Source: Microbacteriaceae bacterium
GTDB taxonomy: Bacteria; Actinomycetota; Actinomycetes; Actinomycetales; Microbacteriaceae
Assembly: GCA_003454135.1 (NCBI GenBank)
Contig: DMKW01000238.1
Coordinates: 2,333 to 7,560 of the forward strand
Direction: 5' to 3'
Length of the DNA: 5,228 bases
Under the pieces are notes generated by a model, which did no database searches, was not told the DNA's origin, and saw only the letters and a list, made by a program, of their open reading frames with translations. Numbering within the stretch: the first letter of the stretch is position 1; each line of letters starts with the position of its first letter. Of the stretch, positions 1-5,228 are shown in pieces. Position numbers and translations under genes: made by a program.

Positions 1-339
1 GCCAAGTGGATCAACAACGACAAGTCGTCCACGAGCCTGTTCGCGTCGAAGCAGTTCCTCTGGCCGACCGCGAACAACGTGCTGAGCGATCCTGCATTCA
101 CCGACACCAAGTCCGCGTTCTACGGTGGCCAGACGGTCAACAAGACCTTCTCGGACATCTCCAAGACGGTCGACACGAAGTTCGAGTGGCTGCCATACAT
201 GGACTTCGCCTACTCCAGCTTCACCGACACCATCGGTAAGGCGATCGCCGCGAAGGGCGACCTGTCGGCCGGGCTCGACACCTGGCAGAAGGCACTCGTC
301 GACTACGGAACCCAGCAGGGTTTCACCGTCAATAAGTAG
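1..339 (+). CDS. Extracellular sugar-binding protein of an ABC transporter, C-terminal part (5' end outside window)
   Basis: Reading frame 1 is open from the first base to a TAG at 337-339 and gives 112 residues. The start, the signal peptide and the usual lipobox lie upstream of the window. Members of this family (extracellular solute-binding protein family 1) are normally 400-450 aa, so about a quarter is visible. The segment fits the C-terminal lobe. It has several tryptophans (W3, W21, W63, W95 of the visible part), a helical stretch rich in Ala, Asp and Lys, and a typical ending with 'LDTWQKALVDYGTQQGF' close to the terminus. The assignment rests largely on position, directly ahead of two CUT1 permeases and a beta-galactosidase. 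By family knowledge it would be a lipid-anchored protein outside the membrane that delivers sugar to the permease pair. The substrate cannot be read from this fragment; a beta-galactoside is inferred from the downstream hydrolase. Confidence 0.87.
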   Translation, partial: AKWINNDKSSTSLFASKQFLWPTANNVLSDPAFTDTKSAFYGGQTVNKTFSDISKTVDTKFEWLPYMDFAYSSFTDTIGKAIAAKGDLSAGLDTWQKALVDYGTQQGFTVNK

Positions 340-346
340 CGTCACC

Positions 347-374
347 GGGTGGCCCCGCGCGAGCGGGGCCACCC
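347..374 (+). promoter_or_regulatory. Intercistronic GC-rich stem-loop between the binding protein and permease genes
   Basis: The arms GGGTGGCCCCGC (347-358) and GCGGGGCCACCC (363-374) are perfect reverse complements and enclose the loop GCGA, a GNRA-type tetraloop closed by a C-G pair. The hairpin starts 8 bases after the binding-protein stop codon and ends 35 bases before the permease ATG. The sequence after it (375-386) is a mixed C/T tract rather than a run of T, so it is a poor classical intrinsic terminator. In ABC operons such a hairpin often protects the binding-protein mRNA or lets only part of the transcripts continue, giving more binding protein than permease. That role is inferred here. 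Confidence 0.8.
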
Positions 375-397
375 TCCCCTCTTCCCATCACCGCAAC

Positions 398-404
398 GAA
401 GGAG
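398..404 (+). promoter_or_regulatory. Strong ribosome binding site of the first permease gene
   Basis: GAAGGAG lies 5 bases before the ATG at 410. It fixes this start even though the reading frame is open much further upstream, to 125, across the end of the binding-protein gene. Confidence 0.85.
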
Positions 405-409
405 TTCCG

Positions 410-1348
410 ATGAGCAGCGCAACCGTGGCCAGCCGGCCACAGGTCCCGTCGAAGAAGCGGAGAACGCCGCTGACCAAGCGGAGGCAATGGCGAGCCGCAT
501 ACCTCTTTGTCATTCCGTTTTTTCTCGTCTTCATCACGATGCTGATCATTCCGCTTTTCTACTCCGGATACCTCAGCTTCTTCGCCACGCAGCTGGTCGG
601 CGGCGTCCATTTCGTCGGGTTCGATAACTACGTGAAGACCTTCACCGACCCCCTGTTCCTCGCAGGCATCGGTCGCACCGCACTCTTCCTCGTCGTGCAG
701 GTGCCCATCATGCTCGGCCTCGCGTTGTTCTTCGCGCTCGCCCTCGATAGCGGTCGAGTGCGCGGCAGCAAGGTGCTGCGACTGCTGATCTTCATCCCCT
801 ACGCGATCCCCGGCGTCGTTGCGACGCTCATGTGGGGCTACCTCTACGGCCAGGACTTCGGGCCGATCGTGCAGATTCTCAGCGCCGTCGGACTGGGCAA
901 GCCCAACCTGCTCTCCGACGCCAACGTGCTCGGTTCGATGATGAACATCGTCACGTGGGAGTTCGTCGGCTACAACATGATCATCATGTACTCGGCCCTG
1001 CGATCCATCCCCGCCGAGCTCTACGAGGCGGCCGAGATCGACGGGGCGAGCCAACTGCGCGTGGCGTGGAGCATCAAGATCCCCGCGATCCGACCGGCCA
1101 TCCTGCTCACCGTGATCTTCTCGATTATCGGGAGTTTCCAGCTATTCAATGAGCCGAGCCTCCTTCGCAACATCGCCCCGAACGCCATCAATTCGTCGTA
1201 CACACCCAACTTCTACGCGTACAATCTCGCCTTCGTAAACCAGGACATCAACTATGCCGCGGCCATCGCCTTCATACTCGGCATTGTGATCATGGTCGTC
1301 TCCTACGTGGTGCAACTGTCGACTCAGCGAAGGGAGAGCCCGAATTGA
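410..1348 (+). CDS. Carbohydrate ABC transporter permease, MalF/LacF type (CUT1 family)
   Basis: This 312-aa inner-membrane protein is one half of the transport channel. The N-terminus is basic (KKRR at 15-18, KRR at 23-25) and is followed by about six hydrophobic segments near residues 29-51, 88-111, 123-146, 176-196, 228-247 and 283-303. The cytoplasmic EAA loop, which docks on the ATPase, is clear: E206-A207-A208, G212, then I222 and I224-P225, matching EAA-x3-G-x9-I-x-L-P with I for L. Six segments and the usual 290-320 aa length fit the LacF-like subgroup without the extra N-terminal domain of E. coli MalF. The ATG is chosen from the GAAGGAG site just upstream. The stop overlaps the start of the second permease, so the two are probably translationally coupled and form a heterodimer. 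No ATPase gene is nearby. The sugar is inferred from the neighbouring GH42 enzyme. Confidence 0.96.
   Translation: MSSATVASRPQVPSKKRRTPLTKRRQWRAAYLFVIPFFLVFITMLIIPLFYSGYLSFFATQLVGGVHFVGFDNYVKTFTDPLFLAGIGRTALFLVVQVPIMLGLALFFALALDSGRVRGSKVLRLLIFIPYAIPGVVATLMWGYLYGQDFGPIVQILSAVGLGKPNLLSDANVLGSMMNIVTWEFVGYNMIIMYSALRSIPAELYEAAEIDGASQLRVAWSIKIPAIRPAILLTVIFSIIGSFQLFNEPSLLRNIAPNAINSSYTPNFYAYNLAFVNQDINYAAAIAFILGIVIMVVSYVVQLSTQRRESPN
1330..1336 (+). promoter_or_regulatory. Ribosome binding site deciding the TTG start of the second permease
   Basis: AAGGGAG lies inside the last codons of the first permease, 8 bases before the TTG at 1345. It supports TTG over the next in-frame candidate, a GTG at 1366, which has no comparable site ahead of it. 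Confidence 0.75.
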
Positions 1349-2283
1349 GCACCACAGCTCGCGCCGTGCCCGGAACGACAACGATCGTCGACAAGGCGAA
1401 AACACGCGTCGCTCGCCGGCGCAAGTCGTATTCCCCCGAGAATCGCCGAAGCACCTTGCTCACGGTCATCCTCTGGATCTGCGCGCTCTACTTCGTGGTC
1501 CCGCTGTTCTGGCTGCTGATCGCGTCCACAAAGAACAACGCCGACCTGTTCACGAGCTTCGGCCTTTGGTTCGGCAAGGGCTTCAGCCTGTTTCAGAACC
1601 TCGGTGACGTGTTCACGGCATCGGGCGGACTGTACCTGCACTGGGCGCTCAACACCGTCGTCTACGCGGGAGTCAGTGCGGTCGGGGCGTCCCTGCTCGC
1701 GACGATGTCGGGCTACGCGTTTGCGAAGTACGACTTCCCCGGCGGCAAGGCCCTGTTCAGCGTGACGCTCGGCGCCATCATGATCCCGCTTACGGCCCTC
1801 GCCATCCCCACCTACCTGCTGTTCAGCAGCGCCGGGCTGACGAACACGCCGTGGGCGGTCATCCTGCCGTCGCTGGTGAGTCCGTTCGGCGTCTTCCTCA
1901 TGCGGGTGTATGCCGCGGATGCCGTGCCGGACTCCCTCATCGAGGCGGCTCGCGTCGACGGCGCGGGTGAGTTCCGGATCTTTTGGCAGGTGAGCCTGCG
2001 GTTGCTGGGCCCCGGGATCGTCACGGTGTTCCTGTTCGCGCTCGTCGCGACGTGGAACAACTACTTTCTGCCGCTCATCATGTTGAATACGCAGGAGCTG
2101 TATCCGCTCACGGTCGGCCTCGCGCAGCAGCAGTCGGCGAGTGCGGCGGGAGGCGGTTCCCAGGCGCTGTTCTCCACCGTCATCACCGGCTCGCTGGTGT
2201 CCGTCATCCCACTGATCGTCGCGTTCCTCTACCTCCAGCGATACTGGCAGACCGGCCTCGCGACCGGCGGCGTCAAGGGCTGA
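1345..2283 (+). CDS. Carbohydrate ABC transporter permease, MalG/LacG type (CUT1 family)
   Basis: This is the second channel subunit, 312 aa, starting at TTG within the tetranucleotide TTGA shared with the stop of the first permease. A basic N-terminal tail (RVARRRK at 21-27) precedes about six membrane segments near 38-60, 103-125, 136-158, 170-189, 222-245 and 280-298. The motif LNTVVYAG at 102-109 and the ending 'LQRYWQTGLATGGVKG' are typical of MalG-like subunits, whose C-terminal tail contacts the ATPase. The EAA loop is present (E200-A201-A202, G206) but its end reads V216-S217-L218-R219, so the usual proline is arginine. The protein should pair with the first permease, receive sugar from the binding protein and use an ATPase encoded elsewhere. 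Length and topology are normal and no frameshift is seen. The family call is firm; the substrate is inferred. Confidence 0.96.
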   Translation: MSTTARAVPGTTTIVDKAKTRVARRRKSYSPENRRSTLLTVILWICALYFVVPLFWLLIASTKNNADLFTSFGLWFGKGFSLFQNLGDVFTASGGLYLHWALNTVVYAGVSAVGASLLATMSGYAFAKYDFPGGKALFSVTLGAIMIPLTALAIPTYLLFSSAGLTNTPWAVILPSLVSPFGVFLMRVYAADAVPDSLIEAARVDGAGEFRIFWQVSLRLLGPGIVTVFLFALVATWNNYFLPLIMLNTQELYPLTVGLAQQQSASAAGGGSQALFSTVITGSLVSVIPLIVAFLYLQRYWQTGLATGGVKG

Positions 2284-2322
2284 CGCCCTCGCGCCCAGCA
2301 CCATCCATACACGACACACGAC

Positions 2323-2332
2323 GGAAGAGAAG
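2323..2332 (+). promoter_or_regulatory. Probable ribosome binding site for the GH42 gene
   Basis: The purine-rich GGAAGAGAAG ends 3 bases before the GTG at 2336, with GGAAGAG spaced 6 bases from it. It is weaker than the site of the first permease but is the only purine tract in the 52-base gap after the second permease. That gap (2284-2335) shows no hairpin or promoter that I can support, which favours read-through from the permeases. Confidence 0.55.
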
Positions 2333-2335
2333 CAA

Positions 2336-4276
2336 GTGATTTGGTACGGCGGAGACTACAACCCCGAGCAGTGGCCGGAAGAGGTGTGGGACGAGGATGT
2401 GCGCCTCATGCAGGAGGGCGGTATCAGCCTCGTCAGCGTCGGCATCTTCTCGTGGGCGAAGCTCGAACCGCGGGAGGGCGAGTTCGACTTCGCCTGGCTC
2501 GACCGCATCCTCGCGAAGCTGCACGACGGCGGGATTCGCGTCGACCTTGCGACCGCCACGGCTTCCCCGCCGCCGTGGCTCACCCACCACTACCCGGAGG
2601 TGCTCCCGGTGACGGAGTCCGGAGTGCGTCTCGCAGCGGGAAGCCGCCAGCAGTACTGTCCCAGTTCGCCCGTGTACCGCCGACTGGCCGCACGCCTCGT
2701 CCAGGCCATCGTCGAGCGCTACGCCGACCATCCGGCGCTCGAACTGTGGCACATCAACAACGAGTACGGCTGCCACGTGAGCCACTGCTATTGCGACGCG
2801 TCCGCCGACGCGTTCCGCGCGTGGCTCACGGCCAAGTACTCGAGTGTCGAGGCGCTCAACGCGGCCTGGGGCACGGCATTCTGGTCGCAGCAATACGCCG
2901 ACTTCGCCGAGGTGTACCCGCCGAGCGCCGCGCCGACGTTCCGCAACCCCACGCAGCTGCTCGACTTTGACCGGTTCAGTTCCGACGAGCTGCTCGAGTG
3001 CTACCGGGCCGAAGCGCACATCATCCGGGCGTCGTCGCAGGTGCCGATCACGACCAACTTCATGGGCTTCTTCAAGGGGGCCGACTACTGGAACTGGGCC
3101 GGGGACGTCGATGTCGTGTCCGACGACTCCTACCCGGATCCCGCCGACCCGGACTCGCCGGCGTACGCCGCGATGACCCGTGACCTCATGCGGTCCCTGC
3201 GCGGCGGCCAACCGTGGATCCTCATGGAGCAGTCGCCGAGCGCCGTCAACTGGCGGCGCCGGAACGCGCCCAAGCTCGCAGGGCAGCAGCGCGCCTGGTC
3301 GTACCAGGCCGTCGCTCGCGGCGCGGACGGCGTGCTCTTCTTCCAGTGGCGACAGTCGGTCGCGGGAGCGGAGAAGTTCCACTCCGGCATGGTGCCGCAC
3401 GGCGGCACGGACACGCGTGTCTGGCGCGAGGTCGAGCAGCTCGGCGCCGAGCTGAAGAACCTGGCGCTCGACGGGGCCCGCGCGCGGTCGCGCGTCGCCA
3501 TCGTCTTCGAGTGGGACAGCTGGTGGAGCATCGAGCAGGAAGCCGTGCCGACCGAGCTCTCCTATGTGCGCGGCGTGTTCGCGTGGTACCGGGAGCTCTT
3601 CACGCGCAACGTTGCGGTCGACTTCGTACGAGCGGATGCCGACCTGTCTGGCTACGCCGCCGTGATCGTGCCGAGCCTGTTCTCGGCCTCCGTTGCCGCG
3701 CTCGGCAACCTCGACGCCTTTGCGCGCGCGGGGGGCCAGCTGCTCGTGACCTACCAGACGGGCATCACCGACGAGAACGCACGCATCGTCGCCGGCGGCT
3801 ACCTGGGCGTGCTCCAGTCGACCCTGGGCATCCGCATCGAGGAGTTCTCGCCGCTCGCCGGCCCGGACCTCGCCGCGACGGGGCACGGGGAGGCGCCGCC
3901 AACGCGCATCAGGGGGGAACTCACTGGCGACGCGACGGGCTACCTGTGGTCGGAGTTCCTGCACACCGAGGGCGCCGAGGTCGTGGCGACGTTCGCCGGC
4001 GGCGGGGTCGACGGGTGGCCGGCGGTGACCCGCAGCGACGCGGACGCCGGGGCGGGATGGTATGTCGCGACGCTCCCCGAGAAGGATGCGGTCGCCGCGA
4101 TCCTCGGACGCCTCCTCGCGGACGCCGGGGTCGGCGGCGCGCTCCCGGTGCCGCAGCCCGGGGTCGAGGCGGTGCTGCGGGGCGAATCGCTCGTGCTGAT
4201 CAACCACGGTGCTGTGTCGGTCGACGTGCGGGGAGTCACCCTGGCGCCCCAGGCCGTCGCGGTCATCCCGGCCTAG
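2336..4276 (+). CDS. Beta-galactosidase, glycoside hydrolase family 42
   Basis: This 646-aa retaining enzyme (EC 3.2.1.23) releases terminal beta-linked galactose. It has no signal peptide, so it acts in the cytoplasm on sugars brought in by the preceding transporter. The N-terminus 'WYGGDYNPEQWPEEVW' is a GH42 hallmark. The TIM-barrel domain covers about residues 5-380, the GATase-like trimerisation domain about 385-585, and the small beta-sandwich domain about 590-646. The catalytic acid/base is E143 in HINNEYGCH and the nucleophile is E298 in ILMEQSPS; both are intact. Of the four zinc cysteines known in the Thermus A4 enzyme, C108, C151 and C153 are present, while the fourth position is S156. 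The GTG start is chosen because no ATG, GTG or TTG occurs in frame between it and the permease stop, a purine tract precedes it, and the GH42 motif begins at residue 3. The length is close to the usual 650-690. The true substrate may be lactose, galacto-oligosaccharides or galactan fragments. GH42 membership is certain; the substrate is not. Confidence 0.97.
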   Translation: MIWYGGDYNPEQWPEEVWDEDVRLMQEGGISLVSVGIFSWAKLEPREGEFDFAWLDRILAKLHDGGIRVDLATATASPPPWLTHHYPEVLPVTESGVRLAAGSRQQYCPSSPVYRRLAARLVQAIVERYADHPALELWHINNEYGCHVSHCYCDASADAFRAWLTAKYSSVEALNAAWGTAFWSQQYADFAEVYPPSAAPTFRNPTQLLDFDRFSSDELLECYRAEAHIIRASSQVPITTNFMGFFKGADYWNWAGDVDVVSDDSYPDPADPDSPAYAAMTRDLMRSLRGGQPWILMEQSPSAVNWRRRNAPKLAGQQRAWSYQAVARGADGVLFFQWRQSVAGAEKFHSGMVPHGGTDTRVWREVEQLGAELKNLALDGARARSRVAIVFEWDSWWSIEQEAVPTELSYVRGVFAWYRELFTRNVAVDFVRADADLSGYAAVIVPSLFSASVAALGNLDAFARAGGQLLVTYQTGITDENARIVAGGYLGVLQSTLGIRIEEFSPLAGPDLAATGHGEAPPTRIRGELTGDATGYLWSEFLHTEGAEVVATFAGGGVDGWPAVTRSDADAGAGWYVATLPEKDAVAAILGRLLADAGVGGALPVPQPGVEAVLRGESLVLINHGAVSVDVRGVTLAPQAVAVIPA

Positions 4277-4326
4277 CACCCGGGAGTGCCGGCAGCCGGA
4301 CGTGCCGGCAGCCGGACGGGGTGTTT
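4277..4326 (+). terminator. Possible weak terminator after the GH42 gene
   Basis: CACCC (4277-4281), directly after the stop codon, can pair with GGGTG (4319-4323), which is followed by TTT. Inside this, TGCCGGC (4287-4293) can pair with GCCGGCA (4304-4310). Together they form a branched or bulged GC-rich hairpin ending in a short T run. The T run is only three bases and the stem is interrupted, so termination is plausible but not certain. The element overlaps the tandem repeat and the promoter of the next gene. Confidence 0.4.
4286..4317 (+). repeat. Perfect 16-bp tandem direct repeat, two copies
   Basis: GTGCCGGCAGCCGGAC occurs at 4286-4301 and again, with no spacer, at 4302-4317. Each copy contains CCGG-CAG-CCGG, a small dyad. 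The second copy covers the expected -35 region of the LtrA gene promoter. It could be a slipped-strand duplication with no function, part of a terminator, or a paired protein-binding site. The sequence alone does not decide. Confidence 0.9.
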
Positions 4327-4338
4327 AGGCTGGGCGCA
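4326..4338 (+). promoter_or_regulatory. Predicted -10 box and leaderless start of the LtrA-family gene
   Basis: TAGGCT at 4326-4331 matches the actinobacterial -10 consensus TANNNT. Its last T lies 7 bases before the A of the ATG at 4338, so transcription would start at or next to that A. No Shine-Dalgarno sequence is present between the box and the ATG, as expected for a leaderless mRNA. No good -35 hexamer (TTGAC-like) is seen; repeat sequence occupies that position. Confidence 0.6.
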
Positions 4339-5228
4339 TGAGTCAGCCCAGTATCCGCACCCGCATGACCGCGCGATCGCCCGGCGAGCAGAATCGCGCC
4401 TCGACGCCGCTCGAGCTGCTGTTCGACCTCACCTTCGTCGTGGCGATCGCGCAGGTGGCCGCGCCCCTCGCGACCCGAATCGCGGAGGGCCACGGCCTCG
4501 ACGGCGTCGTGCCCTATCTCATGGTGTTTTTCGCCATCTGGTGGGCGTGGATGAACTTCACCTGGTTCGCCTCCGCCTACGACACGGATGATGTGCCGTA
4601 CCGGCTGCTCACGATGCTGCAGATGGCCGGCGTTCTGGTTCTTGCGGCCGGTGTTCCGGCGGCATTTGCCGGCCAGGACTACGTAGCAGTCACCATCGGC
4701 TACCTCATCATGCGAGTGGGGCTCGTGAGCCAGTGGCTGCGCGCCGGAATCGAGCATCCGCATGGCAGGGTCACGGCCTTCCGCTACGCGGCCGGGGTGG
4801 CAACCGTACAGATCGGCTGGGTCGCGCGCCTCGCAGTGCCGCATGACCTCACGGTGCTCACCTTCGTCATCCTCGCGGTCGCCGACCTGTCGGTTCCGCT
4901 CTGGGCGGAGCGCACGGGGATGACGTCCTGGCATCCGCACCACATCGCCGAGCGTTACGGGCTTTTCACGATCATCCTGCTCGGCGAGTCCGTGTCGGCG
5001 GCGACGGTTGCGGTGAAGGGGAGTCTCTCGGCGAGCGGCGTGAGCGTCGAGCTCGTGGAGGTGGCGATCGGCGGGCTCATACTGCTCTTCGCCCTGTGGT
5101 GGCTGTACTACCTCGAGCCGGCCGGCGAGGGACTCGCCGCGCGCCGCGAGCGATCGTTCCTGTGGGGCTACGGCCACTACCTGCTCTTCGCCGCGCTCGC
5201 GGCCGTGGGCGCCGCGCTCGAGGCGGCG
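4338..5228 (+). CDS. ltrA: LtrA-family (low temperature requirement protein A) membrane protein, truncated by the window end
   Basis: The frame starting at ATG 4338 stays open to the last base and gives 297 residues with no stop. Family members are usually about 380-420 aa, so roughly 100 residues lie beyond the window. Family hallmarks appear in order: 'TPLELLFDLTFVVAIAQ' at 23-39, 'WWAWMNFTWFASAYDTDD' at 68-85, and 'HIAERYGLFTIILLGES' at 202-218. Hydrophobic stretches near 58-78, 92-112, 115-135, 150-167, 170-189, 207-224, 241-259 and 276-295 indicate a multi-pass membrane protein. LtrA was named from a Listeria gene needed for growth in the cold; the biochemical role of the family is not established. 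Its charged residues inside hydrophobic segments (D30, E205, E217) hint at a transport or enzymatic function, which is inference only. The start is supported by the -10 box seven bases upstream. The gene appears to be transcribed independently of the sugar operon. Confidence 0.93.
   Translation, partial: MSQPSIRTRMTARSPGEQNRASTPLELLFDLTFVVAIAQVAAPLATRIAEGHGLDGVVPYLMVFFAIWWAWMNFTWFASAYDTDDVPYRLLTMLQMAGVLVLAAGVPAAFAGQDYVAVTIGYLIMRVGLVSQWLRAGIEHPHGRVTAFRYAAGVATVQIGWVARLAVPHDLTVLTFVILAVADLSVPLWAERTGMTSWHPHHIAERYGLFTIILLGESVSAATVAVKGSLSASGVSVELVEVAIGGLILLFALWWLYYLEPAGEGLAARRERSFLWGYGHYLLFAALAAVGAALEAA

Noticed and set aside
125..409. N-terminal extension of the first permease upstream of 410
   Set aside because: The frame is open, but the extension overlaps the binding-protein gene, spans the hairpin, and reads as Arg/Ser/Pro-rich nonsense. 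A strong ribosome binding site precedes the ATG at 410.
375..409. Pyrimidine tract that might mask the permease ribosome binding site
   Set aside because: Only about four bases (CTCC with GGAG) can pair, and part of that overlaps the end of the stable hairpin, so it is too weak to claim a switch.
329..1054. A 241-codon open frame on the - strand opposite the first permease
   Set aside because: It has the same shadow character and would run across the perfect hairpin at 347-374.
1324..2319. A 331-codon open frame on the - strand opposite the second permease
   Set aside because: It is highly charged low-complexity protein (many Arg, Glu, Asp, Gln) with no family motif, opposite a clear MalG-type permease. 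It is a codon-bias shadow.
2284..2335. Possible promoter or LacI-type operator ahead of the GH42 gene
   Set aside because: I found no -10/-35 pair and no convincing palindrome in the 52 bases, only an A/C-rich stretch and a purine tract. Regulation is more likely upstream of the window.
2273..4279. A 668-codon open frame on the - strand opposite the whole GH42 gene
   Set aside because: It mirrors the GH42 gene, whose GC-rich codon use avoids TTA, CTA and TCA, so the antisense frame stays open by chance. The translation is rich in Arg, Val, Gly and Glu with no recognisable domain.
3214..4341. A 375-codon + strand frame overlapping the second half of the GH42 gene
   Set aside because: It is Arg/Ala-rich without motifs and lies in another frame of a gene whose catalytic and trimerisation domains are intact.
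1..5228. CRISPR arrays, tRNA or rRNA genes, insertion sequences
   Set aside because: No spaced repeats, RNA-gene signatures, transposase motifs or terminal inverted repeats were seen. The gaps between genes are all shorter than 75 bases.

Overview
The window looks like chromosomal DNA from a GC-rich actinobacterium. Codons mostly end in G or C, GTG and TTG are used as starts, and one gene has the leaderless promoter arrangement common in that phylum. The codon style and protein types (GCG-GAT-GCC runs, a -10 of TAGGCT just before ATG) suggest family Microbacteriaceae, but this placement is an impression from reading, not a computed result. All genes lie on the + strand.

Bases 1-4276 are the 3' part of a carbohydrate uptake and hydrolysis operon. 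It begins with the last 112 codons of an extracellular sugar-binding protein (1-339). A perfect 12-bp GC-rich stem-loop with a GCGA tetraloop follows (347-374). Next come two CUT1-type membrane permeases, MalF-like (410-1348) and MalG-like (1345-2283), which overlap by 4 bases and each have 312 codons. The last gene is a cytoplasmic GH42 beta-galactosidase of 646 aa (2336-4276) with both catalytic glutamates intact. The likely scheme is that the binding protein captures a beta-galactoside (lactose, a galacto-oligosaccharide or a plant-galactan fragment), the permease pair imports it, and the GH42 enzyme releases galactose inside the cell. No ATPase gene lies between the binding protein and the hydrolase, so the transporter probably uses a shared ATPase of the MsiK/MalK type encoded elsewhere, or one upstream of the window.

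Bases 4277-4337 form a short junction. It holds a perfect 16-bp tandem duplication, a possible weak terminator, and a -10 box placed so that transcription would start on the A of the next ATG. The final gene (4338 to the window end, truncated) encodes an LtrA-family ('low temperature requirement') multi-pass membrane protein. It looks like a separate transcription unit unrelated to sugar use.

Overall this is an ordinary catabolic operon beside an LtrA gene. I found no evidence of a new defence, mobile or RNA-based system. The points most worth checking are the intercistronic hairpin, the repeat/leaderless junction, the changed fourth zinc-ligand position in the GH42 enzyme, and the missing ATPase.
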